Assembly: GCA_040880125.1 (NCBI GenBank)
Contig: JBBDJB010000010.1
Location: forward strand, 1 to 47,744
Source of the DNA: JBBDJB01 sp040880125
GTDB lineage: Bacteria > Planctomycetota > Planctomycetia > Pirellulales > JBBDJB01
DNA: 47,744 nt
Reading direction: 5' to 3'
Below, piece after piece: positions 35,717 through 43,173 of the stretch; within the stretch, counting starts at the first letter, position 1, and every line of letters starts with the position of its first letter. A program made the translations under genes and the position numbers. The notes beneath the pieces were generated by a model. It saw nothing but the letters and a program-made list of their open reading frames with translations. It had not been told where the DNA came from and did not search any database.

Positions 35717-35758
35717 GTAGCACCGGTTGTCCCAACCGGTGCCGCGCAGCGGCAAGAG
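35717..35758. repeat. GTAG-type REP, family 3, left of the RAYT gene
   Basis: GTAG is followed by the stem CACCGGTTG/CAACCGGTG with a TCC loop and then GCCGCGCAGCGGCAAGAG. It is the mirror copy of 36352-36394. GTAG plus hairpin is the classic layout of REPs recognised by REP-associated tyrosine transposases. Confidence 0.88.
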
Positions 35759-35819
35759 ACCCCCAGCACACGTCTGCCAATCTCGCGGAAGCTTGCAGTT
35801 CACTGGACGCTGAGCGACC

Positions 35820-36296
35820 ATGCCCGGCATGACGACTCGCCGAATCTTCGACGACGAGTTCTACGCCTATTTCGTGACTTCCTCGTGCCACCGGCGGCGG
35901 CGCCTGCTCGACTTGGATCACCCGAAGCGAATCGTCTTGGGAGTCCTGAGCCAAGAACTCCCAGCGCGCCGCTGTAGAGTGCTTGGATCTGTGGTCATGC
36001 CGGATGATGTCCACGCGCCGATCTGGTCTTCACGCCCTGAATTCCTGAGTCGCTTCATGCACCAGTGGAAGCGCTATTCGAGCCGGCGGATCGTCAACGG
36101 GTATCGGCAGCAGGATCAATTCAAACAGGCCGACTTCGGCGATCGGTTCTGGCAGCCGAAGTACCATGCCTTTGAATTTTTCACGCGGCCGAAACTTGAA
36201 GAAAAGCTGGCGTACATGCACTTGAACCAGGTGCGCACCGGCGTTGGTGCAACGCGCCTTCTCGTGGCATTGGAGTTCGGCCCGCTGGTATCTTGA
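35820..36296 (+). CDS. REP-associated tyrosine transposase (RAYT), HUH motif degenerate
   Basis: A 158-residue protein of the Y1/IS200-related RAYT family, single-copy transposase relatives that act on REP hairpins. The N-terminal strand FDDEFYAYFVTSSCHRRRRL and RFWQPKYHAFEF fit the family, as does the catalytic-tyrosine region (Tyr132 in EKLAYMHLNQVRTG, like the usual YxxxNPVRAG). The HUH motif reads MPDDVH (residues 60-65) instead of MPNHVH, so the first histidine is Asp63 and only His65 remains. The protein may therefore be a weak or inactive nuclease. The gene is enclosed by an inverted pair of family 3 repeats 61 bp upstream and 55 bp downstream. Confidence 0.88.
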   Translation: MPGMTTRRIFDDEFYAYFVTSSCHRRRRLLDLDHPKRIVLGVLSQELPARRCRVLGSVVMPDDVHAPIWSSRPEFLSRFMHQWKRYSSRRIVNGYRQQDQFKQADFGDRFWQPKYHAFEFFTRPKLEEKLAYMHLNQVRTGVGATRLLVALEFGPLVS

Positions 36297-36351
36297 GCGG
36301 AAAAGTGTGGGGATCGACATCGAGTGGGTGGAGTGACTCGTTAGGCGACGC

Positions 36352-36394
36352 CTCTTGCCGCTACGCGGCACCGGTTGAAGACAACCGGTGCTAC
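36352..36394. repeat. GTAG-type REP, family 3, right of the RAYT gene (inverse orientation)
   Basis: In inverse orientation this reads GTAG, the stem CACCGGTTG/CAACCGGTG with loop TCTT, then GCCGCGTAGCGGCAAGAG. It differs from the left copy only in the loop and one base outside it. A GGGACTGGC motif (inverse, 36413-36423) follows. Confidence 0.88.
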
Positions 36395-36447
36395 CCATTG
36401 TCCGGCGATAACGAGCCAGTCCCATTCGGCCTTTCGCCGATGCCGCG

Positions 36448-37296
36448 CTACTCCGCCGACGGTGCCAGCACCAGTTCCTTCAGCGCGTCGAGCGTCGCCA
36501 GCACGTCTTCGGGCGAGATCTCGTCCCACTGGCCCGTCTTGTGCCGCAAAATCGCCAGCTTGAACGACTCGAACGCGTCGGTCAGGTCGTCCGGCAAAGC
36601 GGCGAGGTTCTCAAACGGCCGCACTCGCTGCGCCACGGCGCTTTGCGGTGCCGCCTCAGCCGTCTCGTCGTCCCAGGGGGGTTCGCCGTCGCCATTGCTC
36701 CGATCCCTGGCGGACTCGTGCGAATCGTCGTCCTCGTAATCCGAGTCGGACGAGTGGTCATCCGCTCCGCCCGGGTCGCGTACCTGCTGCACGGCCGTGG
36801 CGTGGCCGTTCTCCTCGACCGAGCCGGCGTCTTCGTCCAGCTCCGCGACGATGATGTCCTCTTCCCGCGGCTTCAGTTCATCCGGCGCGCCGAGCGTCTC
36901 CCAGCGCTGGTTGCGCATCTGCGTCACGGACCAGCGGCTGGCCACGGCGCCTTCAAGCCACATCTCGGCATCGTTCCAGTCGAGCGCCGCCTGGAAGTGG
37001 CTCCAGTAGAGCCCCTCGTACTGCTCGCGGACGTGGGCGAAGCGGCGATAGACCCGGCGCAGCCGGCCCACGTGCTGGCTGCTGACGCTGCCCACGCGGC
37101 GGCTCCACGCCTCGTCGGAGTATTCGACCACGTCGGCCCCCTGGGCGATAAGCTCCTCGCGCCAGTCGCAAATGATCCTACCTTTTTCCCAATTGGTCGT
37201 GCTTACCAGTCGATTCCACGCGCCCAGGAACGGCTCGGTGGCAAGCTCGATGGTCTGATCTGTTACGCTATCTGGCACGGAAGCTGGGTTGCTCAT
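36448..37296 (-). CDS. Acidic protein of unknown function
   Basis: A 282-residue protein. The N-terminal half (to about 165) is a structured domain rich in Trp, Arg and Tyr (GAWNRLVSTTNWEKGRIICD; DEAWSRRVGSVSSQHVGRLR; FQAALDWNDAEMWLEGAVA), which looks helical and possibly nucleic-acid binding. It is followed by a long very acidic low-complexity linker (DDHSSDSDYEDDDSHESARD) and a short C-terminal helix-rich region. ATG 37296 is chosen because GGAAGGACAT precedes it; the frame is open to 37500. No family is recognised. It is convergent with the RAYT gene region. Confidence 0.7.
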   Translation of the reverse strand: MSNPASVPDSVTDQTIELATEPFLGAWNRLVSTTNWEKGRIICDWREELIAQGADVVEYSDEAWSRRVGSVSSQHVGRLRRVYRRFAHVREQYEGLYWSHFQAALDWNDAEMWLEGAVASRWSVTQMRNQRWETLGAPDELKPREEDIIVAELDEDAGSVEENGHATAVQQVRDPGGADDHSSDSDYEDDDSHESARDRSNGDGEPPWDDETAEAAPQSAVAQRVRPFENLAALPDDLTDAFESFKLAILRHKTGQWDEISPEDVLATLDALKELVLAPSAE

Positions 37297-37569
37297 ATGT
37301 CCTTCCCACTGCGGTTCGATCCATGATTGATTGGCCGAGAGTCGCACCGTCGACAGCCACCGCCGGCGCGCGGCATGAAGAAGCGAGCCGAGGATTTTAG
37401 CACGTGCATCGCACGTACTTCCAGCCGCCCTAGCGTCGATTGCAATTCCGATTGCCGCGAGTGCAGCGCAAGCCGCGAATTGCCCGGCGCAGAGCCGCAT
37501 TTGGTCGCTGTACAGTGAGCGAGAAATCGCCGTGGAGTGGGGAAAAGTTGTCGCGCCGCGAGGCGCCGT

Positions 37570-37782
37570 TCACCCGGGAGCCGGCTCATCGACATGAAAC
37601 GCGCACGTCTTGTGCGAGCCGTCGCAGAACGGCCGCCGGCGCGATGCGCCGCACCGGCACAGCGCTACCAGCGGCTTGTCGGCCGGCGGTACCAGCTCCC
37701 GGCCCAGATGGTCGACGATGCGCACCGGTCCCTCAATAAGGTACGGGCCGTTTGCGCGGACTTTGATGGTTACGTCGGCCAT
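37570..37782 (-). CDS. CDGSH iron-sulfur domain protein
   Basis: A 70-residue protein. The motif CRCGASRRRPFCDGSH fits C-x-C-x2-S-x3-P-x-C-D-G-S-H exactly, the ligand set of a 2Fe-2S cluster (three Cys, one His). The N-terminal part (VTIKVRANGPYLIEGPVRIV) is the usual beta-strand region. ATG 37782 is preceded by GAGGGAG; the upstream in-frame codon at 37860 is not supported. A likely role is electron transfer or redox sensing. Confidence 0.9.
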   Translation of the reverse strand: MADVTIKVRANGPYLIEGPVRIVDHLGRELVPPADKPLVALCRCGASRRRPFCDGSHKTCAFHVDEPAPG

Positions 37783-37881
37783 GTGGCTCCCTCTGCAAGT
37801 CAGTGCAGCGTTTCGACGAGCTTCGCGGTGTGCGAGCGACGGCGACGTCCGACGGCGCATCAGTGACCGCTTTCGGTCCGC

Positions 37882-39720
37882 TTACGGTCCGGCCGGCTCG
37901 GGCGGACCATGCGGGTCGGCCACGCGCAGACGGAACAACACCCGTACCGGCATGGCGGCCGACGCTTGGGGGGCAGGCGGCGCGGCAGTCGCTTCATCGG
38001 CGGGTTGTTCGCCGGCCTGTCGGCCCTGGCCGAGCTGCTGCTGGCGTTCGACCGGTTCACGGAAGACCTCCTGGTAAGGAGTAACGCCGTACTCGCTGCG
38101 GACGCGGTCTACTAACGCTTCGGAATCCGCCACGCCGTTGCGGCTCATCAGCGACTCGGGCCGTGCTGCAGGCTGCAAGGCCTGTAGCCGAACCGCTCGC
38201 CCCAGCGTCTCCCCGCGCACCGGTTCACCCTGGGTCGGCGCCGGCGGTCCGTGTTGCACTTCACCCGCGGCCGGTCCGCGAGGATCCGCATACGAGTGCG
38301 AGAAAGCCAGTTCGCGATTGCTCTGGCCGGGGGCAAACTCGGCGTCGGCGGCTGGCTCGTTTGTCGACCGGCTTGCGACATCGGCGTCTGCATCCTGTGT
38401 AAGCGGCACCGCCCTGCGCTGTAGCGGCTGATTTTGATACCGGGTTTCGGCCTGGCCGCCGAAGTTGGACGTGGAAAGTCGCTCGCTTCCCGCGGCACGC
38501 GACTCAGCGCCTGCCTGACCGCCCCCGGCGCCCGCCCGACCGCCTGCGGCGACCGAGCGGCCATCAGACAAGACTCCCAAATTCGAAGACACCGATGGGA
38601 ATGTGCCCTTCTGTTGATTCAATTTGGTCAACACGCGCTGCATCTTGTCGGCGCCTGCTTCGACATAGATCAAATCTGGCGCGGCTCCGGCCGCCAACTT
38701 GCTGCGCGAATTTCGCTCGTCCAACTCCTCCGCTTCCGCCATCGAGCGGGTGCCGCCTTCTGGAACGACGTATGCGCCGGCGACAACCGCGTCTCCGATC
38801 ACAGCGATCCCTTCGCTGTCCAGCACACGCTCGAACGTCCGCTGCCGGGCCGCATCCGCGGTCTGGCTCACTTCCACAAAGTAGACGTTGCCTGCCAGCG
38901 CATCGGATTGGACGGCCGGCGAATCCGTCACGGCCAATTGTGTGGCGAGCGCGTCGGGCGCGGGCGCGACTGCTTCGCCCAGTCGTGCCTCGGCGGGAGG
39001 CGCCGCCTCCGGCTCGATCGTCCGCTGCCGTAACATGCGGTCGTCAGTGGCCTGCGACTCGATCTGCGGTACATTCGCGCGAGGCGTCGCCGGTTCAGAC
39101 GGCGGGGCCGCTTCTTCTCGCGCCAAACGCTCACCGACGATGCCGTCGGTACCGTCCACGCCAAGTCCGCGAGACGGCTGTCCGGGCGCGTAGTCATAGA
39201 CGTCGCTCGCGGCCGGCCGATCACGATCGGCCACTCGGCCTTCGTCCAGTTGTGGAGAAGCCGCTTCGTCGTGAAGCGCACCGATCGACCCGCTGCTGGA
39301 ACCTTCCGGCGACCGCTGCACGGCAACCTGTTCTGGCTCGTTCTGAAACTGCTGAACCGCCATCACCAACAGCGCCGCCGCTACGGCCAGGCTCGGCCAC
39401 ATCCAGCGCCGCAAGTTGCGACCGTTCGATCCGCCGCCGCCACTGTGCGTTTCATTCGTCTTCGGCTCCACCGTCGAAGTTGCCACGGGCGCGGCGAGCA
39501 TGGCCTTTTCTGCCCGCTGTAACACTTGGCGATGAAAGTCCTCGCCCAGTGCCGGCCGCGGCAGCGATTGCAGGCGTGCCCGCAGCGCCCGAAAGTCCTC
39601 GAGCAGGCGCTGGCTTTCCGCGTCGTCGCGCAGCGCGCGCTCGACCTCTTCCCGTTCGGCGGGCGTGAGCTCGCCGTCGAGATAGGCGCTGATCAATTCT
39701 TCGGAAAACCGCTCGGACAT
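37882..39720 (-). CDS. Membrane anti-sigma factor with long extracytoplasmic region
   Basis: A 612-residue protein. The N-terminal 60 residues (SEELISAYLDGELTPAEREE) match the cytoplasmic anti-sigma fold, but the zinc-binding HxxxCxxC motif is missing. A single membrane helix follows (RWMWPSLAVAAALLVMAVQQ, about residues 105-124). The rest, about 480 residues, is extracytoplasmic and low-complexity (Ala/Glu/Pro/Gln/Arg/Gly), with one structured block around YFVEVSQTADAARQRTFERV to AGAAPDLIYVEAGADKMQRV. The gene is downstream of the ECF sigma gene on the same strand, so it is presumably the cognate regulator. ATG 39720 is chosen with GGAG upstream. Confidence 0.85.
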   Translation of the reverse strand: MSERFSEELISAYLDGELTPAEREEVERALRDDAESQRLLEDFRALRARLQSLPRPALGEDFHRQVLQRAEKAMLAAPVATSTVEPKTNETHSGGGGSNGRNLRRWMWPSLAVAAALLVMAVQQFQNEPEQVAVQRSPEGSSSGSIGALHDEAASPQLDEGRVADRDRPAASDVYDYAPGQPSRGLGVDGTDGIVGERLAREEAAPPSEPATPRANVPQIESQATDDRMLRQRTIEPEAAPPAEARLGEAVAPAPDALATQLAVTDSPAVQSDALAGNVYFVEVSQTADAARQRTFERVLDSEGIAVIGDAVVAGAYVVPEGGTRSMAEAEELDERNSRSKLAAGAAPDLIYVEAGADKMQRVLTKLNQQKGTFPSVSSNLGVLSDGRSVAAGGRAGAGGGQAGAESRAAGSERLSTSNFGGQAETRYQNQPLQRRAVPLTQDADADVASRSTNEPAADAEFAPGQSNRELAFSHSYADPRGPAAGEVQHGPPAPTQGEPVRGETLGRAVRLQALQPAARPESLMSRNGVADSEALVDRVRSEYGVTPYQEVFREPVERQQQLGQGRQAGEQPADEATAAPPAPQASAAMPVRVLFRLRVADPHGPPEPAGP

Positions 39721-39747
39721 GACACACTCCGGCGCGGCGGTCACTGA

Positions 39748-39939
39748 GTAGGGTCCGCTGTGCGGACCGCACCAGACCGCCGATGGTCCGCACAGTGGAC
39801 CCTACATGTTCTTCACCAAAACTCCCTCTCCCTTTGGGAGAGGGCCGGGGAGAGGGTCTTCAATTTCCACTATTCGAATTCGCCTCTCTATTTTCAGCCA
39901 TCGTCTCGCACGGGCACGGCTGGACAAGCCAGCCGTGGC
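39748..39939. repeat. Repeat cluster between sigma and anti-sigma genes
   Basis: Three different repeats lie in the 288-bp gap. They are a family 1 inverted pair (39748-39768 and 39785-39805), a CTCTCCC/GGGAGAGGG repeat (39822-39856), and a hairpin of the GGCACGGCTGG/CCAGCCGTGGC type (39914-39939). They probably reduce or shape read-through from sigma to anti-sigma. Confidence 0.8.
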
Positions 39940-40008
39940 ACCCATTGATTTGACTTACAAGCCGATTGCACGCATTCTTCCCGTCGTCACTCTGAAGGCT
40001 CCACCCCT

Positions 40009-40572
40009 TCAACCAATCTCACTCTCCAGCACCTGCTTGAGCTGCTCCCGCAACTGCAATCTCCCGCGATGCAGTCGACTGCGGACCGTGCCCACCGGCA
40101 CTTCCAAAACCTCCGCGATTGTCTCGTACGAGCAGCCTTCGATTTCGCGCAACACCAGCACCGTGCGAAACTCGTCGGCGAGCGCCCAGAGCGCTTCCTG
40201 AACCTGGTCGACGCACTCCTGCTGCAGCATGCGGCCGTCCGGCTCCGCTTCGTGTCCTATCGGCTCGCTGGCGTGTTGTTCTCGCATCGCTTCCACCGAA
40301 ACGGTCGGCTTCCGCCGGCGGCGCCGGCTGATCGCCTGGTTTACGGCAATCCGGTACAGCCAACTGTAGAACGCACACGACCCGCGAAACGTGTCCAGCT
40401 TCACGAAGGCCTGCACCAAGGCATCCTGCACGACGTCGCGGGCGTCGCTGTCGCTGCCCATCAGCCGCAGCACGGTGCCGTACAGCCGGTCCTGGTACTT
40501 GATGACCAGCCGGCCGAAGGCTGCCGATTCGCCTGCCAGGGTGGCCTCGATAAGCTGGGCGTCGTCTTCCAC
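40009..40572 (-). CDS. ECF-family RNA polymerase sigma factor
   Basis: A sigma-70 family protein of the extracytoplasmic-function type (about 187 residues). Region 2 is clear (AAFGRLVIKYQDRLYGTVL, ARDVVQDALVQAFVKLDTFR, FYSWLYRIAVNQAISRRRRR), followed by a linker and region 4 with the DNA-binding helix-turn-helix (FRTVLVLREIEGCSYETIAE, VPVGTVRSRLHRGRLQLREQ). The start is uncertain: the frame is open to 40821, but that includes repeat DNA; a GTG at 40572 (VEDDAQLIEATLAG) gives the normal family N-terminus and is used here. It is upstream of the anti-sigma gene. Confidence 0.88.
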   Translation of the reverse strand: MEDDAQLIEATLAGESAAFGRLVIKYQDRLYGTVLRLMGSDSDARDVVQDALVQAFVKLDTFRGSCAFYSWLYRIAVNQAISRRRRRKPTVSVEAMREQHASEPIGHEAEPDGRMLQQECVDQVQEALWALADEFRTVLVLREIEGCSYETIAEVLEVPVGTVRSRLHRGRLQLREQLKQVLESEIG

Positions 40573-40741
40573 AACGTGCTCGATTGTTAGGACGCCAGAA
40601 GTGGCCGGTTTGTTCCCGGCCTGTTCCGCGGGCCGAAGAGACGGTCGGGCAGATTTTGCCCGACACCGAGCATTCTTTCCCAGCCGGCGGCCGATGTCAA
40701 AGCCATTGCAACAGGACACTTGCGAACCGCCGCTGCCGAAA

Positions 40742-40857
40742 GGTCCGCCATGCGGTCCGATGGTAGCGGTAGCCGAATTCGCAAGAATCCAGATCTGCCC
40801 ACGCAACGGCCGAATTTTCACGAGTCCAGCTACGGATCGGCCCGCCCAGCGGACCTA
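40742..40857. repeat. Nested inverted REP pairs (family 1 outside, family 2 inside)
   Basis: Outer arms: GGTCCGCCATGCGGTCC at 40742-40758 and its inverse counterpart ending GCGGACCTAC at 40857. Inner arms: a family 2 copy at 40769-40790 (GTAGCCGAATTCGCAAGAAT) and its inverse ending GTCCAGCTAC at 40833. The right outer arm contains the TAG stop codon of lgt. The rest of the 40573-40854 gap is without a gene. Confidence 0.8.
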
Positions 40858-42111
40858 CTTGGCACTCGGCGAAAACACAAGCTGCGCCGGCCGCCGCAAG
40901 ACGTACCACCACAGCGGCACCACGGCCACCAGCATCAACAAGCTTACGTTCTGAGAGATGCTCAAGCCGGTTTGGAACACGGCCGATTCATCGACGCGGA
41001 TGATCTCCAGCAAAAACCGCGTCACCGGGTAAATCGAAAGCATCAGCGCAGTGACTTCTCCCTCATGCTGCCGGAACGGGTAGTACGCCCAAAGGAACAG
41101 GCACAACAGCGCTGCGTTGATCGCACTGTAAATCTGCGTCGGATGGACCGGCAGACTTCGAGCCGGCAGCGCGGCCGCCAGCGTGTGACTGCCACCGCCG
41201 GCCGTCGCGACCGTGAGCGAACCGCCCTCACGCAGCCGCTGTGCGATGAGGAACTGCGCCTGACCGCTGGTTTGAACTTCCATCTGTTCAACGCGAGTCA
41301 GCCGCTCGCCTGGCTTCAACCCGGCGCGCTCGGCGGGGCTGCCCGGCAGTATCATCGCGATCTCGGGCGGGCCTTCCGCGGCGCTCTGCAATTGAAAGCC
41401 ATAGGCCGAGCCGCGCACCATTTGGCTCTCATACGGCGGGCTGTCCGCCGGAAATGTCACCGCCCAGGGCAGTTCACAATAGCCGCCAAAGCAGCATCCG
41501 TTCAGCAGGCAGCCGATGCGGCCGATCGCCAGGCCCAGCGCCAGGCTCGGTGCCACCAGATCGGCCAACGCCAGTGCCGGCAGCTTGTGCCGTCGAACGA
41601 ATAGTGCAAACGCCACGACCGCGCCGATCAACGATCCGTAGACCACCAGCCCGCCTTGCGGAATGTTGATCACCTGCCGCAGCGTCTCGGCGAGCGTGTC
41701 CGATCGGTATTGTGTTTCCCAGTACTCGATGACGTGAAACAGCCGCGCCCCGACGATTCCGGCGATGAACAGCCAAAACGCCAGCGCAACAACGATCTCG
41801 CTCGACAAGCCGACGCGCCGCGCGCGATAGACGCTCAGGGCCACACCGCTGACGCCCGCCAGAAGCAACATCACACCGTACCCGCGGATCGGCAGACCGC
41901 CGGGAAACACCCGCGGCACGAGCCAGATCACCAACCCAATCGTGCCCAACAGCGGTAGATAGCCGAGCGTATCGGCGCTCATACCCTGCCGCTTCACGAG
42001 CCACGCCAGCAGCACAATACTGACCACGGCCCATATGGCCAGCAGAATGCCGACGCCCAACAGCGGCACGCCGCCCGCTTCTTCTGGAATCACGAATAAG
42101 GTCTGACGCAC
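40855..42111 (-). CDS. lgt: Prolipoprotein diacylglyceryl transferase (Lgt) with inserted PDZ-like domain
   Basis: Lgt attaches diacylglycerol to the lipobox cysteine of prolipoproteins. The polytopic protein has the signature GRIGCLLNGCCFGG (197-210) and a conserved HPTQIYSA (323-330) with the C-terminal membrane helices. It is 418 residues, about 130 longer than usual. About 30 come at the N-terminus and the rest is a soluble segment at 236-312 (YGFQLQSAAEGPPE, LPGSPAERAGLKPGERLTRV) that looks like a PDZ domain. The start is a GTG at 42111. In this window at least two lipoproteins (16731 and 26168 genes) would be its substrates. Confidence 0.92.
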   Translation of the reverse strand: MRQTLFVIPEEAGGVPLLGVGILLAIWAVVSIVLLAWLVKRQGMSADTLGYLPLLGTIGLVIWLVPRVFPGGLPIRGYGVMLLLAGVSGVALSVYRARRVGLSSEIVVALAFWLFIAGIVGARLFHVIEYWETQYRSDTLAETLRQVINIPQGGLVVYGSLIGAVVAFALFVRRHKLPALALADLVAPSLALGLAIGRIGCLLNGCCFGGYCELPWAVTFPADSPPYESQMVRGSAYGFQLQSAAEGPPEIAMILPGSPAERAGLKPGERLTRVEQMEVQTSGQAQFLIAQRLREGGSLTVATAGGGSHTLAAALPARSLPVHPTQIYSAINAALLCLFLWAYYPFRQHEGEVTALMLSIYPVTRFLLEIIRVDESAVFQTGLSISQNVSLLMLVAVVPLWWYVLRRPAQLVFSPSAK

Positions 42112-42193
42112 GCGAAAGTCACTCCCGGGAAATTATCACCAATGTCAGGTTACGCCTGCGAGACGCCGATGGTCTGACGATTGCGCCGCCGCC

Positions 42194-43075
42194 TCATTCG
42201 TCCAGCAGGCCGTTGTCGATCAGCCGCGTTTGCCCAATCCGGGCGGCGATCAGCACGGCGGTGCGACCGTCGATCGTGGTCACCTCTTCGACCGTTCCGT
42301 CGCGCACCAGGGCGACATAGTCGATCTCCGCTCGCCCTGCGGTGCGCAGGTGTTGTTCCATCGCCTCGCGAATCCGTCCGGCGCTCCGCTCGCCCTCGCC
42401 ATACATGCGGCGAGCCATGTCGAGGGCTTCGGAAAGCGACAGCGCTCGGCGCCGCTGTTCGTCACTTAGATAAGCGTTACGCGAGCTCATCGCCAGCCCA
42501 TCGGGCTCGCGGACGATCGGCATCACTTCGATGCGAATCGGTACGTCCAGGTCTCGGGCCATGCGGCGGATCACCAGGCTCTGCTGATAATCCTTGCGTC
42601 CGAAGAACGCCACGTCCGCGGGTATGAGCTGAAACAGCTTCAACACGATCGTGGCCACGCCGCGAAAGTGCCCCGGCCGAAAGGCTCCATCCAGCACGGC
42701 CGCAGTGGGGCCGACGTCAACGCAGGTTTCGTGGTCGGGTGCGTACATCGTCTCGGCATCCGGTACGAACACCAGCGACGCGCGATGCTCGGCCAGAAGC
42801 TTCAAATCCTTCTCCAGATCGCGGGGATAGCGAGAAAAGTCCTCGCCCGGCCCAAATTGCGTCGGATTCACAAAGATCGTTACCACCGTGGCTTCGCACT
42901 GCTTTGCGCTGGCGCGGACCAGGCTCAAGTGCCCCTCGTGCAGGGCTCCCATCGTCGGCACTAGCCCTATGGTGCGTCCCGCTGCCCGCAGCTCCGCAAT
43001 CGCGGTGCGCAACTTCTGGCGATCCCGGACCAGTCGCGGGGCGGCGGAGTTAGGTTTGTCGTTAGGATGAGGCAT
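42194..43075 (-). CDS. panC: Pantoate-beta-alanine ligase
   Basis: PanC makes pantothenate from pantoate and beta-alanine. Family motifs are VPTMGALHEGHLSLVR (nucleotide site), TIFVNPTQFGPGEDFSRYPR, FRPGHFRGVATIVLKLF, FGRKDYQQSLVIRRM, and VREPDGLAMSSRNAYLS (KMSKS-like). Length (293 aa) is normal. ATG 43075 is chosen; the frame is open further but family homology begins there. It is downstream of folK on the same strand by 98 bp. Confidence 0.95.
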   Translation of the reverse strand: MPHPNDKPNSAAPRLVRDRQKLRTAIAELRAAGRTIGLVPTMGALHEGHLSLVRASAKQCEATVVTIFVNPTQFGPGEDFSRYPRDLEKDLKLLAEHRASLVFVPDAETMYAPDHETCVDVGPTAAVLDGAFRPGHFRGVATIVLKLFQLIPADVAFFGRKDYQQSLVIRRMARDLDVPIRIEVMPIVREPDGLAMSSRNAYLSDEQRRRALSLSEALDMARRMYGEGERSAGRIREAMEQHLRTAGRAEIDYVALVRDGTVEEVTTIDGRTAVLIAARIGQTRLIDNGLLDE

Positions 43076-43173
43076 TTCTGATACGTACAAGCGCCGCGGC
43101 AGGGCGGGAAATATGGTTTGCTGGAGCAGCCGCCGATCGATCCAGCCGGCCCGGCATTTGTCTGTCCCATTGC

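Noticed and set aside
40573..40821. N-terminal extension of the ECF sigma factor
   Set aside because: The open frame runs through repeat DNA, and the translated part has no sigma-like sequence before residue 84.
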